64,000 nt of DNA from JAOUFP01 sp963801505. Lineage in GTDB: Bacteria > Nitrospirota > Thermodesulfovibrionia > Thermodesulfovibrionales > UBA6898. Shown here one piece after another: positions 25,423 through 35,491 of the stretch. The notes under the pieces were generated by a model. That model was not told the origin of the DNA. It saw only the letters and a list, made by a program, of their open reading frames with translations, and made no database searches. The position numbers were made by a program, and so were the translations under genes. The stretch covers positions 248,001 to 312,000 of the forward strand of contig CAWDEY010000016.1 in assembly GCA_963801505.1 (NCBI GenBank). Direction: 5' to 3'. The first letter of the stretch is position 1; each line of letters begins with the position of its first letter.

Positions 25423-27069
25423 ATGAAAAAAGATCTGATTAAAATACTTCAAGGTTCTCTGAATTCACTTGGAATATCCGACTATCATCCGATAGAAATC
25501 GAGATCCCAAAGGAAGAGGCCTTTGGAGATGTCTCTACACCGCTGGCAATGGGGCTTTCCAGGCTGCTAAAAAAAGCCCCTAAAAAAATCGCTGAGGACC
25601 TCATAAAATCCATTGAGGGCAACGAGTTATTCAAAAAAATAGATATTGCCGGCCCGGGCTTCATTAACTTTACCTTTACAGAAGAATACCTCCAATCCTC
25701 ATTGCGGAAAATGCTGCTCTCTGAAAAGACCTTTTTAAGGGAAGACCTCGGAGAAGGCAAAAGGGTGCTTGTTGAGTTTGTCAGCGCAAACCCCACAGGC
25801 CCTCTGCATATAGGACATGCCAAGGGAGCGGCAGTGGGCAACAGTCTTTGCAATCTCCTTCAGGAAATGGGTTTTATAGTTGAGCGGGAATATTACATTA
25901 ACGACGCAGGCAGGCAGATAAAGATGCTCGGCCTTTCAATATATGCCAAATACCAGCAACTCCTCGGAATTGATTGCGAGTTTCCGGAGGACGGATACCG
26001 TGGTCAGTACATCGACGAAGAGGCCTCTGCATTGCATGAATACGCAGGCGAAAAATATAAGGAGGTCCCTTTTGAAACATGTCAAAAGGAACTCACGGAC
26101 TGGGCCTATAAAAGGATGCTCGACCTGATAAAGAAAGACCTTTCATTATTCGCTATCGAGGATTTTACAAGCTGGATAAGTGAAAAACAGCTGCATGAAA
26201 AAGGAGAGGTCAAAAGCGCTATTGAAGATCTGAGGGCCAGGGGCTATATTTACGAAAAAGACAAGGCTGTCTGGTTCCGCTCAACTGATTTTGGTGATGA
26301 TAAAGACAGGGTGATAATCAAAAGTGATGGCGAATACACCTACTTTGCTTCTGATATCGCATACCATAAAGACAAGCTCGACAGGGGGTTTGATATAATA
26401 ATCGACGTCTGGGGAGCTGACCACCACGGTTATGTCCCGAGGGTCGAATCTGTGATGAAGGCCTTCGGTTATGACAGCTCAAAGTTCAGGGTGATTTTGG
26501 TCCAGATGGTAAATCTCCTGAAACACGGTGAACCGTTTCAGATGTCAAAGAGGGCCGGCAACTTCGTGACTCTAAGTGAAGTGGTTGACCTTGTCGGAGC
26601 TGACAACACCAAATTCATATTTTTAACCAGAAAATCAGACAGTCATCTGGATTTCGACATCGACGTTGTTACTGCTACTTCCGCGGAAAATCCGGTTTAT
26701 TATGTCCAGTATGCCTACGCCCGAATTAACAGCATTTTAAAAAATGCCGATGAGAAAGCAATCGACATCAGCTCTGTTAAGGATATTGACCTCTCTTTGC
26801 TCACGAACAAGGAGGAACTGTCATTAATAAAGAAGCTCCTGACCTACCCGATTGTTCTGGAAAGCTCCGCACGGGCATATGAACCACACAGGATCACCTT
26901 TTACCTCCAGGAACTGGCGAAGCTGTTCCACTCTTATTATCATAAACATAAAGTAATAACAGACAACATCGGGACGACAAAGGCAAGGCTGGCCCTTTGC
27001 CTGGCGATAAAGACAGTCATGAAAGATGCCCTCAGCATTCTTGGAGTGACCTCGCCGGAAAAGATGTAA
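25423..27069 (+). CDS. argS: Arginyl-tRNA synthetase
   Basis: Charges tRNA-Arg. A class I synthetase of 548 residues: N-terminal additional domain (residues 1-110), HIGH motif as LHIGHAKGAAVG in ANPTGPLHIGH, KMSKS motif as QMSKRAGNF, and a helical DALR anticodon-binding domain ending in LGVTSPEKM. All catalytic elements are present. A stand-alone gene followed by ilvE after 51 nt. Confidence 0.97.
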   Translation: MKKDLIKILQGSLNSLGISDYHPIEIEIPKEEAFGDVSTPLAMGLSRLLKKAPKKIAEDLIKSIEGNELFKKIDIAGPGFINFTFTEEYLQSSLRKMLLSEKTFLREDLGEGKRVLVEFVSANPTGPLHIGHAKGAAVGNSLCNLLQEMGFIVEREYYINDAGRQIKMLGLSIYAKYQQLLGIDCEFPEDGYRGQYIDEEASALHEYAGEKYKEVPFETCQKELTDWAYKRMLDLIKKDLSLFAIEDFTSWISEKQLHEKGEVKSAIEDLRARGYIYEKDKAVWFRSTDFGDDKDRVIIKSDGEYTYFASDIAYHKDKLDRGFDIIIDVWGADHHGYVPRVESVMKAFGYDSSKFRVILVQMVNLLKHGEPFQMSKRAGNFVTLSEVVDLVGADNTKFIFLTRKSDSHLDFDIDVVTATSAENPVYYVQYAYARINSILKNADEKAIDISSVKDIDLSLLTNKEELSLIKKLLTYPIVLESSARAYEPHRITFYLQELAKLFHSYYHKHKVITDNIGTTKARLALCLAIKTVMKDALSILGVTSPEKM

Positions 27070-27120
27070 GCCCGAATTTCTGTTGACAGAGTACATTATA
27101 TATTGCTTAAATAACTGACC

Positions 27121-28035
27121 ATGATAAACAAAACTGATAAAATATGGATGGACGGCAAACTCGTTAACTGGGATGATGCAAAGATCCACGTGTTGACCCA
27201 CACACTTCATTACGGACTTGGTGCCTTTGAAGGGATACGCTGCTATGAGACGGATAAAGGTCCTGCCATCTTCCGCCTTGACGAACACGTAGACAGACTT
27301 TTCGCGTCAGCAGCCATATTCATGCTTGAAATTCCTTTTTCAAAGGCGGAAATCAGGGCCGCCATAATCAGGACCGTCAAGGCGAACAAGCTTAAAGAAT
27401 GTTATATCCGTCCTCTTGTATATATCGGTTATGGCGCCATGGGACTGTATCCCAAAGACAATCCCATCAAGGTATCGATTGCTGCATGGCCATGGGGCGC
27501 CTATCTCGGGGATGAAGGTCTTGAAAAGGGCATAAGGGTAAAGGTCTCATCCTTCGCCAGACACCATATAGGTTCGACCATGACCATGGCCAAAGTCTGC
27601 GGATATTACGTCAACTCTCAGATAGCTAAAAAAGAAGCGATAACCGGAGGTTTCGATGAAGCGCTCCTGCTGGACACTGCTGGATATGTTTCCGAAGGGA
27701 GCGGCGAAAATATCTTCATTGTAAGAAACAATGTGATAATAACGCCGCCTCTGCATTCCATACTTGAGGGAATAACAAGAGACAGCATAATCCAAATCGC
27801 AAAAGACCTCAAAATCCCTCTAAAAGAAAAACGTTTTACCAGAGACGAGGTCTATATCGCTGATGAGGCGTTCTTTACCGGCACTGCTGCCGAGATCACT
27901 CCGATCAGGGAATTAGACGACAGAAAGATCGGCATAGGCAAGCGGGGTAAGATAACCGGGAAACTCCAAAAGATCTTCTTCGACATCGTCAAGGGGAAAA
28001 ACAGGAAATACGAATCCTGGCTTACAAGGATCTGA
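27121..28035 (+). CDS. ilvE: Branched-chain amino acid aminotransferase
   Basis: A fold-type IV PLP enzyme for the last step of leucine, isoleucine and valine synthesis. HTLHYGLGAFEGIRCYET, the PLP lysine in TMTMAKVCGYYVNSQIAKKEA-like text (~157-165), EALLLDTAGYVSEGSGENIF and the phosphate-binding ILEGITRDSI are all present. At 304 residues it is of normal length. It ends at a strong bidirectional terminator. Confidence 0.95.
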   Translation: MINKTDKIWMDGKLVNWDDAKIHVLTHTLHYGLGAFEGIRCYETDKGPAIFRLDEHVDRLFASAAIFMLEIPFSKAEIRAAIIRTVKANKLKECYIRPLVYIGYGAMGLYPKDNPIKVSIAAWPWGAYLGDEGLEKGIRVKVSSFARHHIGSTMTMAKVCGYYVNSQIAKKEAITGGFDEALLLDTAGYVSEGSGENIFIVRNNVIITPPLHSILEGITRDSIIQIAKDLKIPLKEKRFTRDEVYIADEAFFTGTAAEITPIRELDDRKIGIGKRGKITGKLQKIFFDIVKGKNRKYESWLTRI

Positions 28036-28057
28036 CCTTTTCTTCATAAAATAAAAA

Positions 28058-28085
28058 AGCCCCGCATTGCTGCGGGGCTTTTTTT
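28058..28085. terminator. Bidirectional intrinsic terminator
   Basis: AGCCCCGCA-TTGC-TGCGGGGCT hairpin with a T run on one side and an A run on the other. It serves ilvE (+) and the convergent cytochrome gene (-). Confidence 0.92.
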
Positions 28086-28096
28086 GTTCTCTTAAG

Positions 28097-28411
28097 TTAT
28101 TTCTTGTGGCACTTTCCGCAATTAGCCGGATCGCTTGATTTGAAGGCCTTTTCGCCATTATGACATGTGCCGCAGTTTTTGCCTGCGTTCATATCAGCCA
28201 TGGTAATTTTATCAGAGCCTTTCTTCATCTTGAAAATCTTTGTGTGACAGTCGCCGCATTTAAGACCCTTGTCAGCATGGACCTTTCCGTCAAATGTGAC
28301 CTTGCCCATAGGGCTATCCCAGTCAACTGTCTTGCCAGAAGGAACAGCCATTGCGGTGCCTACAAAAGCAACTGCGATAAGAATAGTTAAAAGTAATAAT
28401 GTTATACGCAT
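28097..28411 (-). CDS. Periplasmic triheme c-type cytochrome (c7-like)
   Basis: A 104-residue exported protein. A signal peptide (residues 1-22) precedes CGDCH, CGTCH and CGKCH, with His residues (VHADKGLKC) upstream that could be distal ligands. The layout matches the triheme c7 type domain seen in extracellular and periplasmic electron carriers. The ATG at 28411 has GGGGGTGA upstream, so the longer frame to 28429 is not used. A likely electron shuttle; the partner is unknown. Confidence 0.88.
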   Translation of the reverse strand: MRITLLLLTILIAVAFVGTAMAVPSGKTVDWDSPMGKVTFDGKVHADKGLKCGDCHTKIFKMKKGSDKITMADMNAGKNCGTCHNGEKAFKSSDPANCGKCHKK

Positions 28412-28661
28412 TTTTTCACCCCCTTTCATTATTAAAAATTAGGTTTCCTGTTATTCCGGAAACAATGAATACGACAGTCTCAATTATAGATGATTATGTG
28501 TCCTCATGCAAAACATATTTTTGAATACATTAAAAAAATGTCAAGAAGAATACTTATGCAGAATATATCAATAATCAAGGTAACTGTCAAGAAAAAATCA
28601 CTCGCATTGCTTTCTTGATTTGCGGCATGGTAAACTTATGAGAAATTTCAGGAGAGACTAC

Positions 28662-30119
28662 ATGTCTGACAATATCCAAATCGGTTTGACTTTTGATGAT
28701 GTATTGCTGCTTCCGGCAAAATCAGATGTGCTTCCCAGGGAAGTTGACCTTCAAACAAATCTGACAAAAAATATAAAGCTCAATGTGCCGCTCCTGAGCT
28801 CTGCGATGGACACGGTAACCGAGGCCTCCCTTGCTATAGCTATCGCAAGAGAGGGAGGTATAGGTATCATTCACCGGGCCATGTCACCGGAAAAACAGTC
28901 CCATGAGGTTGATAAGGTCAAAAAATCAGAAAGCGGCATGATAACCGACCCCATTACTGTATCACCTGAGGCCCCTATTTCAGAGGCGATGGCGTTAATG
29001 GAGAGATACCGGATCTCAGGGGTACCTGCTACTGTCAACGGAAAACTTATCGGGATATTGACCAACAGGGACCTTAGGTTCGAGACAAAGATCAACAAAA
29101 AAGTTTCTGAAGTCATGACAAAGGACCGCCTTATCACAGCCAGTGTTGGAACAACACTTGATGAGGCAAAAGGGCTTTTACACAAATATAAGATAGAGAA
29201 GCTCCCTATTGTTGATAAGGATTTCACACTGAAGGGACTCATAACGATAAAGGACATCGAAAAACGCAAGAAATATCCCAACTCAAGCAAAGACAAGCTC
29301 GGAAGACTCATGGTCGGCGCTGCAATAGGCACAAGCTCTGATACCTTGCACAGGGCTGAACTGCTCATTAATGCGGGTGTAGATATCCTTGTAATTGATA
29401 CTGCCCATGGACATTCAAAAGCAGTTATGACCACTTTGAAGTCCATCAAGAAGAAATTCTCAATAGAAGTAATCGCAGGCAATGTTGCAACAGCTGAAGC
29501 CACACTGGACCTTATTAATGCCGGCGCAGATGCGATCAAGATAGGAATAGGTCCTGGCTCCATATGCACAACCAGGATAGTTGCAGGCGCGGGAGTGCCG
29601 CAGCTTACCGCCATTAAGAATTGCTACTCAGTGTCAAAAAAATTTAATGTCCCCCTGATAGCCGACGGAGGGATCAAATATTCAGGGGACATCGCAAAGG
29701 CACTGGCAGCAGGGGCCGATGCTGTAATGATCGGGAGCCTTTTCGCAGGGACAGATGAATCTCCTGGTGAAATGATGCTCTTCCAGGGAAGAAGTTACAA
29801 AGTATACAGAGGTATGGGATCAATCGGGGCCATGGCAACAGGGGCAAAAGACCGCTATCAGCAGGAAGGGGTGGAAACTCCCAAGCTTGTACCTGAAGGG
29901 GTTGAGGGGAGGGTCCCCCATAAAGGTTCACTGTCTCAAACAGTACACCAGCTTCTGGGCGGTCTCCGTTCAGGCATGGGGTATTGCGGCGCTAAAAATC
30001 TTTCCGACCTGAGGAAAAAGGCCAGGTTCATACAGATTACGAACGCAGGTCTAAAAGAAAGTCATGTTCATGACGTTATTATTACCAAGGAAGCACCAAA
30101 TTACAGTCCTGAATGGTAG
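28662..30119 (+). CDS. guaB: IMP dehydrogenase
   Basis: Oxidises IMP to XMP, the first committed step to GMP. The (beta/alpha)8 barrel is interrupted by two CBS domains (DPITVSPEAPISEAM and ITASVGTTLDEAK). The catalytic Cys is in GIGPGSICTTRIVAG, and the mobile-flap YRGMGSIGAM region is present. The start is the ATG at 28662 (MSDNIQIGLTFDDVLL) with AGGAGA upstream; the longer open frame begins at 28620. It is followed by guaA. Confidence 0.97.
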   Translation: MSDNIQIGLTFDDVLLLPAKSDVLPREVDLQTNLTKNIKLNVPLLSSAMDTVTEASLAIAIAREGGIGIIHRAMSPEKQSHEVDKVKKSESGMITDPITVSPEAPISEAMALMERYRISGVPATVNGKLIGILTNRDLRFETKINKKVSEVMTKDRLITASVGTTLDEAKGLLHKYKIEKLPIVDKDFTLKGLITIKDIEKRKKYPNSSKDKLGRLMVGAAIGTSSDTLHRAELLINAGVDILVIDTAHGHSKAVMTTLKSIKKKFSIEVIAGNVATAEATLDLINAGADAIKIGIGPGSICTTRIVAGAGVPQLTAIKNCYSVSKKFNVPLIADGGIKYSGDIAKALAAGADAVMIGSLFAGTDESPGEMMLFQGRSYKVYRGMGSIGAMATGAKDRYQQEGVETPKLVPEGVEGRVPHKGSLSQTVHQLLGGLRSGMGYCGAKNLSDLRKKARFIQITNAGLKESHVHDVIITKEAPNYSPEW

Positions 30120-30228
30120 TGAAGATATTCGATAGTCAGATCTCACAAATCTGATTAAAAGCATTTCTTGATCCTGCATCCCTTGAAAAACTGACTCAAG
30201 ATTTTAAAAGGAGATATATTTAATATTT

Positions 30229-31767
30229 ATGCATGAAGATAAGATACTCGTCCTGGACTTCGGATCCCAGTATACACAACTGATTGCCCGCAGAATAAGG
30301 GAAGGGAAGGTATACTCCGAAATATTCCCCTTTAATGCCTCCATCGAAAAGATAAGAGATTTCAACCCCAGGGGTATTGTACTCTCAGGCGGACCTTCCA
30401 GTGTATATGAGGAAGGCGCTCCTGTCCCTGACATGCAGATTTTTCAGCTCGGCATACCTGTTCTGGGCATCTGCTACGGCATGCAGTTGATGGCCCATCA
30501 TTTCGGTGGCCAGGTGGCCAGGGCCGCAAAAAGAGAATACGGCCAGGCCGCATTGATCGTAGATAATGACGCTGATCTTCTTCAGGGCCTGTCCCAGCAA
30601 ACGAAGGTCTGGATGAGCCATGGAGACAGGTTGGAGAAAATGCCCGAGGGCTTCTCAGTCATAGGGCACACGGACAACTCACCTGTTGCGGTCATGGCTG
30701 ACCGGCAAAAAAGACTATTCGCACTGCAGTTTCATCCTGAAGTGGTACACACCCTTGAAGGGATACGTATTTTGCATAATTTCATTTATGAAATCTGCGG
30801 GTGCGGACCAACCTGGGAAATGGCCTCTTTTATTGATTGGTCCGTAGCTGATATTCAGTCGAGGGTCAATGGCAAGACGGTGATCTGCGCATTGAGCGGA
30901 GGGGTCGATTCTTCAGTAGTCGCACTTCTCGTCCACAAGGCCATTACAGACAATCTCACCTGCATCTTCGTTGATAACGGCCTGCTAAGAAAGGGTGAAG
31001 CAGAGAAAGTCAGGAAAACCTTCGGGGAACACTTTCATATTAAAATGTTATATGTTGATGCCAGGGAAAGGTTTCTTGATAAGCTTAAAGGTATTACAGA
31101 ACCTGAAAAAAAGCGTAAAGTAATAGGAAATGAGTTTATAGCAGTATTCGAAGAAGAGGCAAAAAAGATAAGAGATGCAGAATTTCTCGCACAGGGGACC
31201 CTCTATCCGGACGTCATCGAGAGTGTTTCATTTAAAGGTCCTTCTGCCATTATAAAAAGCCACCATAATGTCGGCGGGCTTCCGGATATTATGAAATTAA
31301 AACTTATCGAACCTTTAAGGGAGCTCTTTAAGGATGAGGTAAGAGTACTCGGACAGCAATTGGGTCTTCCTGAGGAGATATGCTGGAGACAGCCTTTCCC
31401 GGGGCCCGGTCTTGCAATCAGGTGCATCGGGGAAATCACAGGAAAACGACTCGAGATATTAAGAGAGGCAGACGCTATAGTCCTTGAAGAAATCAAGGCC
31501 GCAGGCTTATACAAATCAATATGGCAGGCCTTTGCGGTCATCCTTCCCATAAAGAGCGTAGGCGTTATGGGAGATGAAAGGACATACGAGAGTGTTGTAG
31601 CTGTCCGGGCTGTTACCAGCCTGGACGGAATGACTGCTGACTGGGCCAAGATTCCCTATGAGGTCCTGGGAAAAATTTCTAACAGAATAATCAATGAAGT
31701 GAAGGGGGTAAATCGTGTTGTCTATGACATTACGTCAAAACCCCCGGGAACTATTGAGTGGGAATAG
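30229..31767 (+). CDS. guaA: GMP synthase (glutamine-hydrolysing)
   Basis: Aminates XMP to GMP. A class I glutamine amidotransferase domain has the nucleophile Cys in GICYGMQLMAHHFGG and His in QFHPEVVHT. The ATP pyrophosphatase domain has the PP-loop ALSGGVDSSVVA. The C-terminal dimerisation domain ends DITSKPPGTIEWE. At 512 residues it is of normal length. It follows guaB, with 109 nt between them, and has AAAGGAG upstream. Confidence 0.97.
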   Translation: MHEDKILVLDFGSQYTQLIARRIREGKVYSEIFPFNASIEKIRDFNPRGIVLSGGPSSVYEEGAPVPDMQIFQLGIPVLGICYGMQLMAHHFGGQVARAAKREYGQAALIVDNDADLLQGLSQQTKVWMSHGDRLEKMPEGFSVIGHTDNSPVAVMADRQKRLFALQFHPEVVHTLEGIRILHNFIYEICGCGPTWEMASFIDWSVADIQSRVNGKTVICALSGGVDSSVVALLVHKAITDNLTCIFVDNGLLRKGEAEKVRKTFGEHFHIKMLYVDARERFLDKLKGITEPEKKRKVIGNEFIAVFEEEAKKIRDAEFLAQGTLYPDVIESVSFKGPSAIIKSHHNVGGLPDIMKLKLIEPLRELFKDEVRVLGQQLGLPEEICWRQPFPGPGLAIRCIGEITGKRLEILREADAIVLEEIKAAGLYKSIWQAFAVILPIKSVGVMGDERTYESVVAVRAVTSLDGMTADWAKIPYEVLGKISNRIINEVKGVNRVVYDITSKPPGTIEWE

Positions 31768-31800
31768 TTTAAGTATTTCTGGAAGATTTAGCTATAACTC

Positions 31801-32688
31801 ATGGATTTAAATAAATATTTAACAGCTAATAAAGAGGCGGTTGATTCTTTTTTCCAAAGTTATTTCAAGGAGCAGAAAAAACCTCCTGTTTTGCAGCAGG
31901 CAATGTTGTATTCGCTTTTCGCAGGAGGAAAAAGGATCAGGCCCATTCTTGCCCTTGCCTCTTATGAAGCCTGCGGAGGTAAGCCAGCTGAAATACTCCC
32001 CTATGCTGCCACCCTTGAATTGATCCACACCTATTCCCTTATCCATGATGACCTTCCTGCTATGGACAACGATGATCTCCGAAGGGGAAAACCAACAAAC
32101 CATAAAGTTTATGGGGAAGCAATAGCCATACTTGCGGGCGACGCATTGCTCACGGAAACATTCAGTATTCTTTCAGACCCTTCTTTGTCCAAAACCGTAA
32201 ATGAGGCAAACCTTTTACGGGCCTTAAGGGAAATAGCACTTGCATCCGGCCTAAAAGGAATGGTTGCGGGCCAGGTGCAGGACATACTTTCTGAAAATTT
32301 AGGGCCTGACCGTGAAACCCTGGAATTCATACATACGCATAAAACTGCCGCGCTCATTCGCGCCTCCGTAATGATGGGCCCGATATTGTACGGGTGCGGC
32401 GATGACATTCTGGAGGCCTTGTCAAAGTATGGCAACAAAATTGGCCTTGCCTTCCAGGTAATAGATGATATATTGGATATAGAAGGAGATGCAAAGGAAC
32501 TCGGCAAACCGATCGGTTCAGATGAAAAGGTAAATAAAATGACTTATCCAAGCCTATATGGCATAGAAGGGTCGCGGGAAATAGCAAAAGAGCTGATTTC
32601 TTCCGCTGTTTCTGCATTGAATTCATTCTCATCCAATGCAGATCCCCTGAGGGAAATTGCGAACTATCTTCTCATAAGGAGAAGCTGA
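31801..32688 (+). CDS. ispA: Polyprenyl (farnesyl/geranyl) diphosphate synthase
   Basis: Condenses IPP with allylic diphosphates. The first Asp-rich motif is HDDLPAMDNDDLRRGKPT and the second is QVIDDILDIEGD; GGKRIRP binds IPP. At 295 residues it fits the short-chain IspA class. It overlaps dxs by one base (TGATG), so product supply and the first MEP-pathway step are co-expressed. It follows guaA by 33 nt. Confidence 0.93.
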   Translation: MDLNKYLTANKEAVDSFFQSYFKEQKKPPVLQQAMLYSLFAGGKRIRPILALASYEACGGKPAEILPYAATLELIHTYSLIHDDLPAMDNDDLRRGKPTNHKVYGEAIAILAGDALLTETFSILSDPSLSKTVNEANLLRALREIALASGLKGMVAGQVQDILSENLGPDRETLEFIHTHKTAALIRASVMMGPILYGCGDDILEALSKYGNKIGLAFQVIDDILDIEGDAKELGKPIGSDEKVNKMTYPSLYGIEGSREIAKELISSAVSALNSFSSNADPLREIANYLLIRRS

Positions 32689-34562
32689 TGATACTTGAAA
32701 AAATAGATTCTCCGGCAGACCTCAAGAAATTGTCTTTGGATGAATTGAAACTTCTCTCTGATGAACTCAGACAAACAATAATTCAGACCGTTTCGGTCAA
32801 CGGCGGACATCTCGCTTCAAGTCTCGGCGTAATAGAAACCACAATCGCCCTCCATTATGTCTTTAACACCCCTACGGACAAGATCATCTGGGACGTCGGA
32901 CACCAGTCATACAGCCACAAACTTCTTACAGGCAGGAGAAACAGATTTTCAACCATCAGGAAAGAAAACGGCCTTTCCGGCTTTCCCAAAATCGAAGAGA
33001 GTGAGTATGACGCTTTTGGTACAGGCCATAGCTCAACATCCATCTCAGCAGCACTTGGCATTATCGAAGGTCGTGACAAAAACAAGGAAAACTTCAAGGT
33101 CATAGCAGTCATCGGCGATGGGGCCATGACAGGGGGGCTCGCGTTTGAGGGACTCAATAACGCAGGTCATCTTAAAAAAGACCTCATTGTAATACTCAAT
33201 GACAATGAAATGTCCATATCTCGGAATGTCGGCGCCCTGTCTTCTTACATGAACAGGATACTGACCGGAGAATTCTACAGAAAACTCAAGAAAGAGACTA
33301 AATCTTTTCTGGAAGGCATACCAAAAGTCGGGGGACAGGTGGCAAAGATAGCTCAGAAGGCTGAAGAGACCATAAAAGGCATCCTGCTTCCGGGAATTCT
33401 TTTTGAAGAACTTGGCTTTGATTATGTCGGTCCCATTGACGGTCATAATACTGAACTTCTGATAGAGACCCTCAAAAGAATAAAGACCTCTACCTCCCCT
33501 ACCCTCATTCACGTTATAACAAAAAAGGGAAAGGGGTATGAATTTTCAGAGAAGAACCCCTGCGGTTTTCACGGCGTAGGTCCTTTTGAGCTGGAAACCG
33601 GCTCTCAAATAAGCTCGAAAAACAGTATCAGCTACAGCTCGTCCTTTGGAATTTGTCTTACGGACCTTGCTGAAAATGACCAGAGGATTATCGCAGTGTC
33701 CGCGGCCATGAAGGAAGGGACAGGACTGAATTGCTTTGCAGAAAAATTCCCCGAGAGATTTTATGATGTTGGGATTGCGGAACCCCATGCTGTCACGTTT
33801 GCTGCTGGTCTGGCCTCCCGTGGGCTCAAACCTGTTGTGGCAATATATTCAACATTTCTGCAGCGCGCCTATGATGAGATAATCCACGACGTTTGTCTGC
33901 AAAGACTTCCTGTCATATTCGCTATTGACCGCGCGGGCATAGTTGGCGAAGACGGTCCTACGCACCACGGCCTGTTCGATATCTCTTATTTAAGACATAT
34001 TCCCAATCTCGTTTTTATGTCACCCAAGGACGGGGCAGAGCTTAAGCAGATGCTTGAATTTGCCATAAAATACCAGGGCCCTTCAGCAATACGATATCCA
34101 AGAGGAAAGGTGCCCGACAACCCCGTCACAGGCCCGGAACTGACTATGGGCAGCGGTGAAATCCTGTTAGAGGGGACTGATATTGCCCTTATTGCTACAG
34201 GAAGTTGCGTTATACCGGCCTTAAAAGCAGCAAAAAAGCTTGAAAGAGACGGCATTAAGGCAGCTGTAGTAAACGCCCGTTTTATAAAACCTCTGGATAG
34301 GGAACTCATTTTATCAATTGCATCGAGAATATCAAAAATTGTGACGGTAGAGGAAGGCTGTTTGCAAGGCGGCTTCGGAAGCTTAATCCTTGAATGTCTC
34401 AACGATGCAGGCCTTGCGGTACAAGTCAGGCGACTCGGCATCCCTGACCGCTTTGTGGAACAGGGTCAACCTGACAGGTTAAGGTCCAAATACGGACTCG
34501 ATGACGAAGGGATATATCTGTCGTCGCTGACCTTTCTCAGGGAGCCGGTATTGAGCAACTGA
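32688..34562 (+). CDS. dxs: 1-deoxy-D-xylulose-5-phosphate synthase
   Basis: A thiamine diphosphate enzyme that starts the MEP isoprenoid pathway from pyruvate and glyceraldehyde 3-phosphate. It has GHQSYSHKLLTGR near the N-terminus, the ThDP/Mg motif GDGAMTGGLAFEGLNN to NDNEMSIS, the catalytic region DVGIAEPHAVTFAAGLA, and transketolase C-terminal VEEGCLQGGFGSL. At 624 residues it is full length. It is translated directly after ispA. Confidence 0.97.
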   Translation: MILEKIDSPADLKKLSLDELKLLSDELRQTIIQTVSVNGGHLASSLGVIETTIALHYVFNTPTDKIIWDVGHQSYSHKLLTGRRNRFSTIRKENGLSGFPKIEESEYDAFGTGHSSTSISAALGIIEGRDKNKENFKVIAVIGDGAMTGGLAFEGLNNAGHLKKDLIVILNDNEMSISRNVGALSSYMNRILTGEFYRKLKKETKSFLEGIPKVGGQVAKIAQKAEETIKGILLPGILFEELGFDYVGPIDGHNTELLIETLKRIKTSTSPTLIHVITKKGKGYEFSEKNPCGFHGVGPFELETGSQISSKNSISYSSSFGICLTDLAENDQRIIAVSAAMKEGTGLNCFAEKFPERFYDVGIAEPHAVTFAAGLASRGLKPVVAIYSTFLQRAYDEIIHDVCLQRLPVIFAIDRAGIVGEDGPTHHGLFDISYLRHIPNLVFMSPKDGAELKQMLEFAIKYQGPSAIRYPRGKVPDNPVTGPELTMGSGEILLEGTDIALIATGSCVIPALKAAKKLERDGIKAAVVNARFIKPLDRELILSIASRISKIVTVEEGCLQGGFGSLILECLNDAGLAVQVRRLGIPDRFVEQGQPDRLRSKYGLDDEGIYLSSLTFLREPVLSN

Positions 34563-34608
34563 TGTTAAGTGATAAACTGTCTTATAATAGTAACGGCATT
34601 GATTTATA

Positions 34609-34684
34609 AAATCCCTCCTACCCTCCCTTTGCCAAAGGGAGGAATAATTCCCCTCTTTGACAAAGAGGGGTTAGGGGAGATTTT
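34609..34684. repeat. CCTCCC double-hairpin repeat
   Basis: ATCCCTCCTACCCTCCCTTT, GCCAAAGGGAGG, then CCCCTCTTTGACAAAGAGGGG-type palindrome and GGGGAGATTTT. A close copy of 20635-20709. It lies between dxs and tlyA and could also act on transcript ends. Confidence 0.75.
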
Positions 34685-34741
34685 CTGATTTATGTGAATT
34701 CAATTATGAGACTCTTAATATGTGTTACGGGTTAGATATCG

Positions 34742-35491
34742 ATGAAAAATAAAGAACGCCTCGACCTGATTATTGTTGACAACGGGCTGGTAAAAAGCAG
34801 GGAGCGTGCAAAGGCATTGATTATGGAGGGAAAGGTAATCGTAAACGGCATAACAATTACAAAAGCCGGTACGCTGGTCAACAGGGATTCCGAGATTGCC
34901 CTGAAAGGAGATATCCCTTATGTGGGACGGGGGGGGCTGAAGCTTAAGGCAGCTTTAGATTTCTTTCATATTGATCCGGGGGACAAAGTCATAATGGATA
35001 TCGGCTGCTCTACCGGAGGGTTTACAGATTGCGTGCTAAAGGAAAATGCCCGCAGGGTATATGCCATAGACGTAGGCTACGGCCAGATTGACTGGTCGCT
35101 ACGACAAAACCCCAAAGTCATCCTGCTGGAGAAAACAAATATACGCTATCTTGAAAAAGAAAAAATCCCTGAGCCGATTGACCTGATAGTCATTGATGTC
35201 TCCTTCATATCTCTGACAAAAGTCCTGCCCGTATGCCTGGAATTCCTTGATAATAAAGGAGAGATACTCGCCCTTATCAAACCCCAGTTCGAAGTAGGAA
35301 AGGAAATGGTAGAAAAAGGCGGCGTCATAAAAGATGAGGCAAAGCGTACGCGTGCTGTTGAAAATATCAGGGCTTTCGCTGAATTACACGGCCTGAAAAC
35401 CTTGGGGATTTTCGAATCTCCGGTCCATGGGCAGAAAGGAAACATTGAATACTTTATTTATTTGGGGAGGACCATTAGTGGACAACTCTGA
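34742..35491 (+). CDS. tlyA: TlyA-type rRNA 2'-O-methyltransferase (hemolysin A family)
   Basis: A 249-residue protein with an N-terminal S4 RNA-binding domain (LDLIIVDNGLVKSRERAKAL) and an FtsJ-like methyltransferase domain: VGRGGLKLKAALD, the SAM-binding MDIGCSTGGFTDC, and VIDVSFISLTKVLP. Family members methylate ribose in 16S/23S rRNA; the site here is not deducible. Downstream of dxs in the common isoprenoid-tlyA order. Its end overlaps the next gene by 14 nt. Confidence 0.92.
   Translation: MKNKERLDLIIVDNGLVKSRERAKALIMEGKVIVNGITITKAGTLVNRDSEIALKGDIPYVGRGGLKLKAALDFFHIDPGDKVIMDIGCSTGGFTDCVLKENARRVYAIDVGYGQIDWSLRQNPKVILLEKTNIRYLEKEKIPEPIDLIVIDVSFISLTKVLPVCLEFLDNKGEILALIKPQFEVGKEMVEKGGVIKDEAKRTRAVENIRAFAELHGLKTLGIFESPVHGQKGNIEYFIYLGRTISGQL

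Noticed and set aside
28871..29614. 247-residue minus-strand ORF inside guaB
   Set aside because: Shadow of a highly conserved gene with biased codons; its low-complexity Ser/Ile composition is typical of antisense ORFs.
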